NCBI RefSeq assembly: GCF_023277745.1
Contig: NZ_CP086322.1
Coordinates: 8,742,001-8,806,000, forward strand
Reading direction: 5' to 3'
Length of the DNA: 64,000 bases
Source of the DNA: Streptomyces halobius
GTDB lineage: Bacteria; Actinomycetota; Actinomycetes; Streptomycetales; Streptomycetaceae
Shown: positions 43,711 through 52,688 of the stretch, piece after piece
Numbering within the stretch: position 1 is the stretch's first letter
Layout of the letters: each line of letters starts with the position of its first letter
Position numbers and translations under genes: made by a program
The notes under the pieces: model-generated
Seen by the model: the letters and a program-made list of their open reading frames with translations, nothing else
The model's database searches: none
What the model was told of the DNA's origin: nothing

Positions 43711-44952
43711 TCAACCGCGGGTCAGCACCAGGGCGGCGTTGTGCCCGCCGAAGCCGAGTGCCGTCTTGACCGCGCAGTCGAACCTCCCCGGCCGGGCCGC
43801 GTCGCGCACGATCTCGATCGGGATCTGTGGGTCCGGTGCTTCGAGATTGGCGGTCGGCGGCACCAGCTGCTGCTCCAGGGCGAGCACGGTGAGCGCGGTC
43901 TCGATGCCGCCGGCCGCGCCCAGCGTGTGGCCGGTCATCGCCTTGGTCGAGGTGACCAGGGGATGATCGCCCAGCACCCGGTGCAGCACGCTGGCCTCGA
44001 TGAGGTCGTTGACGACGGTCGAGGTGCCGTGCGCGTTGACATGGCCGACGTCGCCGGCCGCTGCGTCCGCGTCCGCCAGCGCGCTGCGCAGTGCCCGCTC
44101 GATGCCGGTGCCGTCGGGGTCCGGTGCCACGGCCGCGTACGCGTCGCTGGACGCGCCGTATCCGGAGATCTGGGCGCGGACAGTGGCCCCGCGCGCCTTC
44201 GCGTGCTCGGGTCGCTCCAGGACGAGGAGTCCGGCGCCTTCGCCGACGACGAAACCGTCCCGCGCCGCGTCGAACGGCCGGACGGCCGCGGACGGGTTCT
44301 CCCGGCGGGTCGATGCCGCCTTCATCTGGCAGGCGCTGGCGATCAGCAGCCGGGAGAGCGGCGATTCGGCGCCGCCCGCGACGGCGATATCGCAGGCCCC
44401 GGTGCGCAGCAGCTGATGCGCGGTACCCAGGGCGACCGTGCCGGAGGAACACGCGGTCGCCACCCCCAGGCTCGGGCCCTGCGCGCCGATGTCCATGCAC
44501 ACGCTGCTGGCGGCGCCGTTGACCACGGTGAGCGGGGCGAGCTTGGGGGAGACCCGCCGTGCGCCGCGCGTCACCAGGGCCGTGTGTTGCTCGTCGTAGA
44601 ACGGCAGCCCGCCGTGTGCGGAGCCGATGACGACCGCGACCCGGCCGGCATCCCAGGCGCCGGTGTCCAGTCCGGCGTCGACGATCGCCTCCCGCGCGGC
44701 GATCACCGCGAGCTGGGAGAAGCGGTCCATCATCCGCTGGGTGGCCACACCGAGGACCGCGGCGGTGTCCAGGCCGTCGATGGTGTAGAAGAAGTCGCAG
44801 GGCAGATCGGCGAGTTCCGCTTCGTGCCGCACCCCGTGCGGCACGGTGTCCTGGGTGACGGAATGCCAGGTCGTCTTCGCGTCCACGCCCGCGGCGGTCA
44901 CCAGTCCCAGTCCTGTCACCGCCGCGTGGAACGGCGCCCGGCGGGCCGTCAC
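43711..44952 (-). CDS. Beta-ketoacyl-ACP synthase (FabF-like ketosynthase)
   Basis: 413 residues, GTG start overlapping the ACP stop (GTGA). Thiolase fold with an intact Cys-His-His triad: Cys168 in GVATACSSGTVAL, His in VNAHGTSTVVND and His in AMTGHTLGAAGG. Lys is present in STKAMTG and the C-terminus is LGFGGHNAALVL. It should condense malonyl-ACP with an acyl primer. The coupled ACP suggests a dedicated carrier. No ketoreductase, acyltransferase or cyclase is nearby, so this is not a full type II PKS. Either it supplies one elongation step to another pathway or it is a relic of a larger cluster. Confidence 0.9.
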   Translation of the reverse strand: MTARRAPFHAAVTGLGLVTAAGVDAKTTWHSVTQDTVPHGVRHEAELADLPCDFFYTIDGLDTAAVLGVATQRMMDRFSQLAVIAAREAIVDAGLDTGAWDAGRVAVVIGSAHGGLPFYDEQHTALVTRGARRVSPKLAPLTVVNGAASSVCMDIGAQGPSLGVATACSSGTVALGTAHQLLRTGACDIAVAGGAESPLSRLLIASACQMKAASTRRENPSAAVRPFDAARDGFVVGEGAGLLVLERPEHAKARGATVRAQISGYGASSDAYAAVAPDPDGTGIERALRSALADADAAAGDVGHVNAHGTSTVVNDLIEASVLHRVLGDHPLVTSTKAMTGHTLGAAGGIETALTVLALEQQLVPPTANLEAPDPQIPIEIVRDAARPGRFDCAVKTALGFGGHNAALVLTRG

Positions 44953-45179
44953 GGGGTGACACCGTCGACGGCCGCGACCAGCTGGCCGACGGTGTTCCGG
45001 GGGGTCAGCGACGTCTCTTCGAGGTCGATGTCCAGCTGTTCCTCGATGAGGACGCGGAGTTCCTCCAGAGCCAGCGAGTCCATGCGCAGAGTGCGCAGCG
45101 GGGCCTCGTCGTTGAGGTGGGACGTGGGCACTCCGAATCGCTGGACCAGCAAGCTGTTGACAACTTCTGCCGCATTCAC
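44949..45179 (-). CDS. Acyl carrier protein
   Basis: 76 residues, GTG start (VNAAEVVNSLL) with GGAGGAG upstream. Four-helix carrier with the phosphopantetheine serine at about position 35 in LRMDSLALEEL; canonical ACPs read DSL here too. Then EEQLDIDLEE and TVGQLVAAVDG. It is translationally coupled to the ketosynthase and presumably serves it. The family is that of discrete FAS/PKS carriers. Confidence 0.88.
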   Translation of the reverse strand: MNAAEVVNSLLVQRFGVPTSHLNDEAPLRTLRMDSLALEELRVLIEEQLDIDLEETSLTPRNTVGQLVAAVDGVTP

Positions 45180-45498
45180 GTGGCGCTCCTCCACTATTCG
45201 TAGGCGATGCTGCCAACCGCGTCCTGGCGGGCTTTCGCCGGCGGCTCCCGGCTGGTACGGCCACCTTATATACGCCTTTGTCCTGATAAGTCCCCAACAC
45301 TGGTAGCTCAATGGGGTGATGAGGGTGGCGGGGTGTGGGAGAAAGGGGTGTGCGGCCGGTGCGTGGACCGCCGAAAGCACCTGTTGGGCCTAACGGCGCG
45401 GCCGACGGGAAGATACGGGGGTGAAGTCCGACCGGGGCCCTTTTGTTGGCGATTGGCCGTCCAGGCTCCGCCCGGACGGATCAGGGCGCCGCGCGAGG
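45180..45498. other. Upstream region of the ACP-ketosynthase pair
   Basis: About 320 bases. On the minus strand TTGGGGACTTATCAGG followed by GTATATAAGG (about 45270-45300) is a candidate promoter, with an AT-rich TATATAA about 80 bases before the ACP start. No gene is seen. Confidence 0.35.
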
Positions 45499-45951
45499 TC
45501 AGGCCCGGTCGAGGGCGCGTGTCACACGCCCCAGCAGGCCCTGGAGCGTACGGAGTTCCTCGACCGTGAGGCCGGTCGCGGCCAGCATCCGCCGGGGCAC
45601 CGGCAGTGCCCGTTCGCGCAGGTCCTCGCCGGTGGCGGTGAGATGGATCGTGACGGACCGCTCGTCCTCGGTGCTGCGCTCGCGGCGTACGAGGCCCGCC
45701 GTCTCCAGGCGCTTGAGGAGCGGGGAGAGGGTGCCGGAGTCCAGGCGGAGCTGCTCGCCGATGGTCTTGACGGGCTGCGGGCCGCGCTCCCAGAGGACCA
45801 GCATGACCAGGTACTGGGGGTAGGTCAGGCCGAGGTCCTTGAGGGCGTCCCGGTAGACGCCGCCGAACGCGCGCGAGGCGGCGTGCAGCGAGAAGCAGAC
45901 CTGGTGGTCGAGGCGGAGCAGTTCGGAGTCGGGTACCGGGAGCGTGGTCAT
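45499..45951 (-). CDS. ohrR: OhrR-type MarR family peroxide-sensing repressor
   Basis: 150 residues. N-terminal LRLDHQVCFSLHAASRAFGG carries the single reactive Cys (Cys19) used to sense organic hydroperoxides. A winged helix follows (KTIGEQLRLDSGTLSPLLKRLETAGLVRRERS, then the DERSVTIHLT wing). On oxidation it should release the divergent ohr gene. The intervening DNA holds two matching palindromes. Length and motifs fit one-Cys OhrR proteins. Confidence 0.93.
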   Translation of the reverse strand: MTTLPVPDSELLRLDHQVCFSLHAASRAFGGVYRDALKDLGLTYPQYLVMLVLWERGPQPVKTIGEQLRLDSGTLSPLLKRLETAGLVRRERSTEDERSVTIHLTATGEDLRERALPVPRRMLAATGLTVEELRTLQGLLGRVTRALDRA

Positions 45952-45981
45952 GGGTCCAGGGTAGCCGGTCGTGAATTATTT

Positions 45982-46010
45982 AGTTGCGCGCAATTGAGTT
46001 GCATGCAATT
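45982..46010. promoter_or_regulatory. OhrR operator: two adjacent palindromes
   Basis: AGTTGCGCGCAATT (45982-45995) and AGTTGCATGCAATT (45997-46010) lie one base apart between ohrR and ohr. TTGCATGCAA-type palindromes are the known form of OhrR sites in actinobacteria. Confidence 0.85.
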
Positions 46011-46079
46011 TAAATGTGTGCGAGGGTTATGAACATCGGGCGGCCGGAGACGGCCGCCGAGCCAACGAAGGGAACCGTG

Positions 46080-46490
46080 ATGGACGCGCTCTACACCGCT
46101 GTCGCCACTGCCAACGGCCGCGAGGGCCGGGCCGTCAGCTCCGACGGCCAGATCGATCTCGCCCTGGCGCTGCCGCCGGCGCTCGGGGGCAACGGGGCGG
46201 GCACCAACCCGGAGCAGCTCTTCGCCGCCGGGTACGCCGCCTGCTTCGCCAGCGCGATGGGCAATGTCGGCCGCCAGATGAAGATCGACACCAAGGACGT
46301 CTCGGTGACCTCCGAGGTCTCCATCGGCAAGGACGACGCGGGCTTCGGCCTGGCCGTGATCATGCGGGTGGAGCTGCCGGACGCCCTGTCCGGCGAGACC
46401 GGCCGGCAGCTGGTCGAGGCGACGCACGCGTACTGCCCGTACTCGAAGGCCACCCGCGGCAACATCGACGTCGAGCTCGTCATCGAGTAA
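46080..46490 (+). CDS. ohr: Organic hydroperoxide resistance protein (Ohr)
   Basis: 136 residues, ATG start (MDALYTAVATANGREG) with GAAGGGAA upstream. The OsmC/Ohr fold carries both redox cysteines: FAAGYAACFASAM and HAYCPYSKATRGNIDV. Using dithiol reductants it reduces fatty-acid and other organic hydroperoxides in the cytoplasm. It is divergent from ohrR with the operator between. An imperfect GC-rich hairpin at about 46507-46540 may terminate it. Confidence 0.95.
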   Translation: MDALYTAVATANGREGRAVSSDGQIDLALALPPALGGNGAGTNPEQLFAAGYAACFASAMGNVGRQMKIDTKDVSVTSEVSIGKDDAGFGLAVIMRVELPDALSGETGRQLVEATHAYCPYSKATRGNIDVELVIE

Positions 46491-46575
46491 GGCGGCGGGA
46501 CCGGAGCCGGCGCCCCTGGCAGCGCCGTGGGGGCCGGCCGTCGCACGGCGTCCCGGACTCAGGTCGCGCTACGGA

Positions 46576-47210
<635 letters not shown>

Positions 47211-47214
<4 letters not shown>

Positions 47215-47624
47215 TTGACGGCCCCCGCGGTGAGCCCGGCGACCAGATATCGCTGCAGGAGCCGGAACCCCGCGACCACCGGGACGCTGACGACCGGGGA
47301 GGCGGCCATGACCTGGTTCCCGTAGACGTCGTTCTGCGTGGCATAGCCCTGCAGCCCGACCGAGAGGGTGCGGGTGGTGTCGTTGGTCATCACGGACGCG
47401 AACAGCACCTCGCCCCAGGCGGTCATGAACGCGTACACGGCCACCGCGATGATCCCGGGAAACGCGGACGGCGCCGGCCGCCGTCCCGGGTGCGTACGAC
47501 GGACGGGCTACCCAACGGCTGGCGCAGGCGGGCGGGAATGCGGGGGCGGCGCGGGGCGGAGGTCCCGGTGGTCGGCCGGCCCCGCGGCGCCTGCCCCCGC
47601 GTGGTTGTCGTTGGTGGTCGTCAT
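47211..47624 (-). pseudogene. Sugar ABC permease pseudogene (CebG-like)
   Basis: An N-terminal leader ([20 protein letters not shown]) ends in a stop at 47508. The C-terminal part is [24 protein letters not shown] through [25 protein letters not shown], ending in the CUT1 signature. The four central helices are missing. Confidence 0.8.
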
Positions 47625-47654
47625 CGCCGTCCGCTCACTTCGCCGTCTGCTGGC

Positions 47655-47940
47655 CACGGGGATGACCTCCAGCTTCACCCTGATCCCGGTCTGCCGCTCG
47701 AACTTCTTCAGCTCGGACCGAGGATCTCCTTGTCCGCCTCGGCATTCGGCCCCTGGTTGGACGCCCAATACGTCAGTGTCTTGGGGGAGTCGTTGCTGCC
47801 ACCGCCGAAGGCCGAGCCGCCGCCGCATCCGGAGGCCGCGATGGCGAGTGGGGTGACGGTGCCAGGATGGTCGCGGCTCGAAGTATGCGCCTGACGGAAA
47901 CGCCTCTCTCTGAGGAGTCCGGAGGACGGCCGTGTTCAAT
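47655..47940 (-). pseudogene. Sugar-binding lipoprotein pseudogene (CebE-like)
   Basis: Pieces in three frames: a signal start RRILRAATILAPSP, a lipobox IAASGCGGGSAFGGGSN with SPKTLTYWASNQGPN, then ELKKFERQTGIRVKLEVIPV. These are the first ~100 residues of a CUT1 substrate-binding lipoprotein. The rest and the MalF-type permease are gone. Confidence 0.75.
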
Positions 47941-48652
47941 TCATGAACGACCTCATGGCTCTACTTGGGGTGTGAGTCACAGCCCGAGAGAAGGTCGTGT
48001 CAAGGGACCGCACGCCCACGGGCGGCGGACCGGGAGCGGACCGGAGGGCCGAGCACACCCGACGCACCGTGCGTGACCTGCGACGCGCCAACCGCGCCCG
48101 GCTCTGCAACGGTGGTATTCCGACCGCCCCATGAGCCGGCAGGCGTTTGGCCCCGCAACAGGACTCAGTTCAAGCTCCGTCAGCAAGGGCGGCGCCGAAC
48201 TCGCCGATGGCTACTGGACGTTCAGTCGTGAACGCCGCCGCCTCCCGTTCCGCCTGAGCCTTCTCCAGGCTGGGTGAGCGTGGGCTCCAACGGTTCGCTA
48301 CGGGGCGCCATGCGCGGAGCGCGACAGGCTGGCCATGGCTCGTCGAAGGGCCAGAGCAGGGGACCACCGCGAGCCGTCGGTGGCAGTGGGCGCCCCCGGT
48401 CTCGGGTGCAGCCGGGTCGTCTCCCTGGTGTGGGCGACTCCTCGCCGTCGCACTGTGTGATGAACCATGCGCCAGGCGTTTCCATCGGCCGACGCCCCGC
48501 CCCTGACGACGGTCTGGCCGCGCGTCCTCCTGAGGCGCGGCGGGCGGGCCTGGGAGACGATGGATATGCGCCCGGATATGACGGCGCGCGGTGGCGGAGG
48601 ACGGAGACGGGGCTCCGGGCCCCGCCCTGCAGAGCCTTGTCGGGAGGCCACC
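47941..48652. other. About 700 bases without a supported gene
   Basis: Probably also decayed sequence beside the broken sugar operon. Minus-strand frames include a helical-looking piece (SLEKAQAEREAAAFTTERP) ending at 48170 and a Pro-rich piece, but neither has a start with ribosome site or a recognised domain. Confidence 0.45.
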
Positions 48653-48886
48653 ATGGAGGATTACCCGGAAAGTTACGAGCTGGTATTTCAAGCGTCCGTC
48701 GTGGAAGACGATGTGGTGGTCGTCCGGCGCACCGAAGAGGCGGGAGCGGGCGGGTACCCGATCTACGAGGACGAGTCGGGGATCGTCCGCGCGGAGATCA
48801 GCGGCCGGGGCGAGGTGCGCATGCTGGCCAGCGGGGGGCACCAAGTGCTCCGGGCGCCGCTGATGGCGCGGCCACTGACCCCTTGA
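48653..48886 (+). CDS. DUF6296 family protein
   Basis: 77 residues, ATG start with GGGAGG upstream. A small acidic beta-rich protein: YELVFQASVVEDDVVVVRR, then GYPIYEDESGIVRAEISG and EVRMLASGGHQ. This pattern is the Streptomyces family DUF6296, from memory; no function is known. It stands alone, followed by the DeoR control region. Confidence 0.75.
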   Translation: MEDYPESYELVFQASVVEDDVVVVRRTEEAGAGGYPIYEDESGIVRAEISGRGEVRMLASGGHQVLRAPLMARPLTP

Positions 48887-49191
48887 CCCGGCTTGACCAG
48901 GATTGAGCGGACTCTCCTGGACGGCCGGATGACGGCCGTGGGCGGTCTGTCGCCAGAGGACACGCACGGTGTGCCGGCGCGGTGACGCCGGCATGACCAC
49001 TGTGGTCGCCGTAGCGGTGTGGTGATGTGCTGTGGCCGGTCGGTTCGTGGAACGGCGTCACCACCCGACGGCTCGTTCATGGCGCCCCGGGGCCGCTGCG
49101 GCGACTGCTAGCCTCCACTTGCGCGAATCACGCAACTAGCCCACCGCGCGAGCGAGCGGGCAGGCGGTGGCCGGCAGAGGCGGGCAGTGAA
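48887..49191. promoter_or_regulatory. Upstream region of the DeoR regulator with operator palindrome
   Basis: About 300 bases. TTGCGCGAATCACGCAA at 49119-49135 is an almost perfect 17-bp palindrome, ending 56 bases before the DeoR start. It recurs as TTGCATGAATCACGCAA (50031) in front of the kinase gene. It is the likely DeoR operator. Confidence 0.7.
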
Positions 49192-49962
49192 GTGAGCAAT
49201 GGGGAACGTTCGGCCACCCGGAGGCGTCGGCAGCGACTGGTGGAACTGCTCGGCGGTGACGACGTCAGCGTGCACGATCTCGCAGCCGAGTTCGATGTGT
49301 CGCTGTCCACCATCCGCCGTGATCTGGCCGCGCTGGCCGATGCCGGCCGGATCCGGCGCACGTACGGCGGTGCCGTCGACCACCGGGCGGTGGAGCGCTC
49401 CTGGCACGACAAGAAGCACGTGCGGCGCACGGAGAAGCACGCCATCGCCCGCGCCGCGGCCGGGCTGGTCCGCAGCGGCGACGTGGTGCTGCTCGACGCG
49501 GGTACGACCGTCGCCCGGCTGGCGCACGCGCTCCGGGACCGTACCGATGTCACCGTCGTCACCAACGGGTTGTCCACGCTGGTGGAGCTGGCGGACGCCG
49601 AGGTGGATGTCGTGGTGCTGGGTGGCCGGTTGCGGCGCCCCAACGAGTCGCTCCTCGGCACCCGGACGGAACAGGCGCTGCGCCGTCTCACCCCGGACGT
49701 CGCCTTCCTCGGCGTCGACGGTCTCGATCCCGTGCGGGGCATCAACTGCCCGGACCATGAACAGGCCGCCCTGAAGGAGTCGATGGCCGGGTGTGCCCGA
49801 GCCTGCTGGGTGCTGGCCGACCATTCCAAGCTCGCCGGGGGAGGGGGCTTCCCCTATTGGGCGGCTGTGCCGGCCGGCACGGGGCTGATATCCGGTGGCG
49901 ACGCGGAGCAATTGGCCGCGTTCACCGAGGCGGACTGGTCGGTGCGGTCGGTGGGGCGGTGA
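49192..49962 (+). CDS. DeoR family transcriptional regulator
   Basis: 256 residues, GTG start (VSNGERSATRRRR). N-terminal helix-turn-helix VHDLAAEFDVSLSTIRRDLAAL, then the DeoR sensor domain binding phosphorylated sugars: VLLDAGTTVARLAHAL, VVTNGLSTLVELAD, FLGVDGLDPVRGI and VLADHSKLAGGG. It lies upstream of the four-carbon sugar-acid operon with matching palindromes before both transcripts. It is probably a repressor relieved by a phosphorylated acid or DHAP-like intermediate. The effector is inferred. Confidence 0.92.
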   Translation: MSNGERSATRRRRQRLVELLGGDDVSVHDLAAEFDVSLSTIRRDLAALADAGRIRRTYGGAVDHRAVERSWHDKKHVRRTEKHAIARAAAGLVRSGDVVLLDAGTTVARLAHALRDRTDVTVVTNGLSTLVELADAEVDVVVLGGRLRRPNESLLGTRTEQALRRLTPDVAFLGVDGLDPVRGINCPDHEQAALKESMAGCARACWVLADHSKLAGGGGFPYWAAVPAGTGLISGGDAEQLAAFTEADWSVRSVGR

Positions 49963-50030
49963 GGGCAGGGGGACAGCAGGGGTGGCGTGCGGTGCCCTTG
50001 ACAGCCCGTCCGACGGATCGCCACTCTGAG

Positions 50031-50064
50031 TTGCATGAATCACGCAATCTGAATTGCGTGGTTC
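50031..50064. promoter_or_regulatory. DeoR operators before the kinase gene
   Basis: TTGCATGAATCACGCAA (50031-50047) is followed by the half-site TTGCGTGGTTC (50054-50064), one helical turn on. A TTGACA box at 49998-50003 lies just upstream, so a bound regulator would cover the expected -10 region. Confidence 0.75.
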
Positions 50065-50122
50065 GGTCACTTCGGGGTCACGTTCAGGACGGCCGGCACC
50101 GGAGCCGGCGGGAGGAGACCTC

Positions 50123-51649
50123 TTGGCGCAGGTGCTCGTCATCGGCGATGACCTCACCGGAAGCAATGCGACCGGAGCGCTCTACGCACGGCTCGGTCTC
50201 CAGGCCGTCACGGTCGGGGAACTCGCCCAAGTGCCACGCTACGCACACCGGGTGGACGTACTCGTCGTCAACACCGCCTCGCGGCACTGGGCCCCCTCCC
50301 GGGCCTACGCGGCTGTCCGGGCCGCCACGGAAGCGGCGGGCGAGGTGCCCCTGGTGGTGAAGCGGGTCGACACCACACTGCGCGGCAATCCGGGAAGGGA
50401 ACTCGACGCGGTCGTCGACGCGCTCACCGCACACGACCCTTCGGCCCGGATCCGGGCGCTCGCCGTCCCCGCTTTCCCCGACGCGGGCCGGACCACCGTC
50501 GGCGGCCTGCACCTCGTCGACGGCGTACCGCTCACCCGTACCGCCGTCGCGCGCGACCCGTTCGATCCCGTCCGGCATGCACGGGTCGCGGAGGTGCTGA
50601 GAACGCAGAGCGAACGGAATACGGCAGAGCTGACGCTGGACGTGGTCGAGCGTGGGCCGGACGCGGTGGCGGCGGCATTGCGCGAGTGCCGGGCCGACAT
50701 CGTCGTCTGCGACGCCACCGAGAACGCACACCTGCGGACCGTAGCGGTCGCCGCCGCTCAACTCGCCGACGAGGACGGGATCCGCTGGGTCGTCATGGAC
50801 TCCGGTCCTTTCGGCGCGGCCCTCGCCGCCGAGCTCGGCCTGCGCTCCCAGGACGGCCCGCCCGCCCGTATCCTGGCGGTCATCGGCAGCATCACCGACC
50901 GCACCCGAGTCCAACTCGCCCATGCGGAAGCCGCTTTCGGCGTCCGCTGGGCCGACCTCGACCCCTCCGATCCGGATCCCGATCGCGTGCTGGGAGCACT
51001 GCGTGCGGCGGCGAGGCAGGGGGCCACGGTGCTCGGCGTCCGGGTGGCGCCCGAGCCGCGCCCCGGGGCCACGGGAGCATCTGCCGTGCCCGATTCCCGT
51101 TCCGCTGCCGCCGCGGTGCCCGATCCCGACACCGCCGCCCGCATCCTGCGCTGCCTGGCCGAAGTCGCCCGCCGCGCGGTGGCCGGGCTTCGCCCCGGTG
51201 CGCTGTACGCGTCGGGCGGCGATGTCGCCGCCGCCGTCACCTCCGCACTCGGCGCGGACGGCTTCGCCATCGAGACCGAGGTGCTGCCGCTGGCCGTCGC
51301 GGGCCACCTGGTGGGAGGCCCGTACGACGGGCTGCTCTTCGCCACCAAAGGCGGCCTCATCGGCGGACCGGACGCCACCCGCGACTGCCTGGAACACCTG
51401 CGCGCGGCCTGTACACGCCACACCCTCGGCGCGCATCCGACGGGTGCGAAGCAGCCACCTGCCGCCCCGGAACCAGAGGCCGACGCCCCAGATGCCGATG
51501 CCCCTGACACCGAGGCTCCAGATCCCGACGCCGGTGACACCGCCGCCCCTGACACCGACGCCGCAGACGTCGACGCTCCAGACCCCGATGCCTCGGAGCT
51601 CGCCCCCATCAGCCTCACCCCACCCACCGGACCACACCCCGAGAGGTGA
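50123..51649 (+). CDS. Four-carbon acid sugar kinase (DUF1537 family, DtnK/OtnK-like)
   Basis: 508 residues, TTG start with GGAGGAG upstream (LAQVLVIGDDLTGSNATG). N-terminal substrate domain: VIGDDLTGSNATGALY, KRVDTTLRGNPGRELDAV, AVPAFPDAGRTTVGG. C-terminal nucleotide-binding domain: YASGGDVAAAVTSALG and LLFATKGGLIGGPD. The enzyme phosphorylates C4 sugar acids such as D-threonate or erythronate at O4. About the last 65 residues are an unusual acidic repeat tail (PDADAPDTEAPDPDAGDTA), absent from the family as I know it. The start of pdxA2 follows four bases after the stop. Confidence 0.88.
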   Translation: MAQVLVIGDDLTGSNATGALYARLGLQAVTVGELAQVPRYAHRVDVLVVNTASRHWAPSRAYAAVRAATEAAGEVPLVVKRVDTTLRGNPGRELDAVVDALTAHDPSARIRALAVPAFPDAGRTTVGGLHLVDGVPLTRTAVARDPFDPVRHARVAEVLRTQSERNTAELTLDVVERGPDAVAAALRECRADIVVCDATENAHLRTVAVAAAQLADEDGIRWVVMDSGPFGAALAAELGLRSQDGPPARILAVIGSITDRTRVQLAHAEAAFGVRWADLDPSDPDPDRVLGALRAAARQGATVLGVRVAPEPRPGATGASAVPDSRSAAAAVPDPDTAARILRCLAEVARRAVAGLRPGALYASGGDVAAAVTSALGADGFAIETEVLPLAVAGHLVGGPYDGLLFATKGGLIGGPDATRDCLEHLRAACTRHTLGAHPTGAKQPPAAPEPEADAPDADAPDTEAPDPDAGDTAAPDTDAADVDAPDPDASELAPISLTPPTGPHPER

Positions 51650-51653
51650 CCCC

Positions 51654-52688
51654 ATGCCCCCCACAGCTCCCCCCACCCTCGCCGTCACCCTCGGCGACCC
51701 CGTCGGCATCGGCCCCGAGATCACCGCCCGTACACTCGCCGACCCGGCCACCGCCGCGCTCGGCCGCGGCCTCGCCGTCGGCGACGCCGCCGTACTGCGC
51801 CGCGCCGTCGGCATCTGCGGCCTGGATGTCCGGGTGAACGCGGTCGGCTCGCCCGCCGAGGCCCGCTACGCGCCGGGCACCATCGACGTACTCGACCTCG
51901 GCATCGCCCCCGCCGCCCTGCCATGGGGCGAGGTCGACGCGGTGGCCGGCCGGTCCGCCGTGGCCGCCATCGAGGCCGCGACCCGCGCCGCACTGGCCGG
52001 CGAGGTCGACGGGATCGTCACCTCACCCATCAACAAGGAGGCGATCTGGGCGGCCGGTTCGCGGCACCTCGGCCACACCGAGATGCTCGGTGAACTCACC
52101 GGCGCCGCGCACTACGACACCATGTTCGTGGTCCGCGGCCTCAAGATCTTCTTCACCACCCGCCATCTGTCGCTCCGCGAAGCCCTCGACCAGATCACCG
52201 AGGAACGGGTCGCGGCCGCCATCCGCCACGCGGTCACCGCACTACGCGTCTTCGGCCACGACGAACCCCGACTCGCGGTAGCCGCGATCAACCCGCACGG
52301 CGGCGAGGGCGGTCACTTCGGCGACGAGGAAATCACCGTGCTGCGCCCCGCCGTCGAGGAGGCGGCCTCGGAGGGGCTCGGCGTCATCGGCCCCGTCCCC
52401 GCCGACTCCGTCTTCCACCAGGGCCTCGACGGCCGCTTCGACGGTGTGCTCTCCCACTTCCACGACCAGGGCCATATCCCCGCCAAGACGGTCGACTTCG
52501 ACGGCACCGTGTCCGTCACCGTCGGCCTGCCGATCCTGCGCACCTCCGTCGATCACGGCACCGCGTTCGACATCGCGGGAACCGGCCGTGCCTCGCACGC
52601 CACCATGGCCGCCGCCTTCCGCGCCGCCGCCGGCTTCAGCCGCTACACGGACCGGATCCGGGCCGCCTACGGGACGGCTGCCGCATGA
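51654..52688 (+). CDS. pdxA2: PdxA2-type 4-phospho-D-threonate/erythronate dehydrogenase
   Basis: 344 residues, ATG start with GAGAGGTGA upstream. PdxA fold: TLGDPVGIGPEI, VTSPINKEAIWAAGSRHLGHTEML, the metal-binding His-rich segments HFHDQGHIPAK and DHGTAFDIAGTG. PdxA proper makes vitamin B6, but the PdxA2 branch next to DUF1537 kinases oxidises and decarboxylates 4-phospho-D-threonate or 4-phospho-D-erythronate to dihydroxyacetone phosphate. The coupling here to such a kinase supports that role. It overlaps the MFS gene by four bases. Confidence 0.88.
   Translation: MPPTAPPTLAVTLGDPVGIGPEITARTLADPATAALGRGLAVGDAAVLRRAVGICGLDVRVNAVGSPAEARYAPGTIDVLDLGIAPAALPWGEVDAVAGRSAVAAIEAATRAALAGEVDGIVTSPINKEAIWAAGSRHLGHTEMLGELTGAAHYDTMFVVRGLKIFFTTRHLSLREALDQITEERVAAAIRHAVTALRVFGHDEPRLAVAAINPHGGEGGHFGDEEITVLRPAVEEAASEGLGVIGPVPADSVFHQGLDGRFDGVLSHFHDQGHIPAKTVDFDGTVSVTVGLPILRTSVDHGTAFDIAGTGRASHATMAAAFRAAAGFSRYTDRIRAAYGTAAA

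Noticed and set aside
47941..48652. Possible gene on the minus strand ending at 48170
   Set aside because: A helical-looking C-terminus only; the upstream part is low complexity and there is no convincing start.
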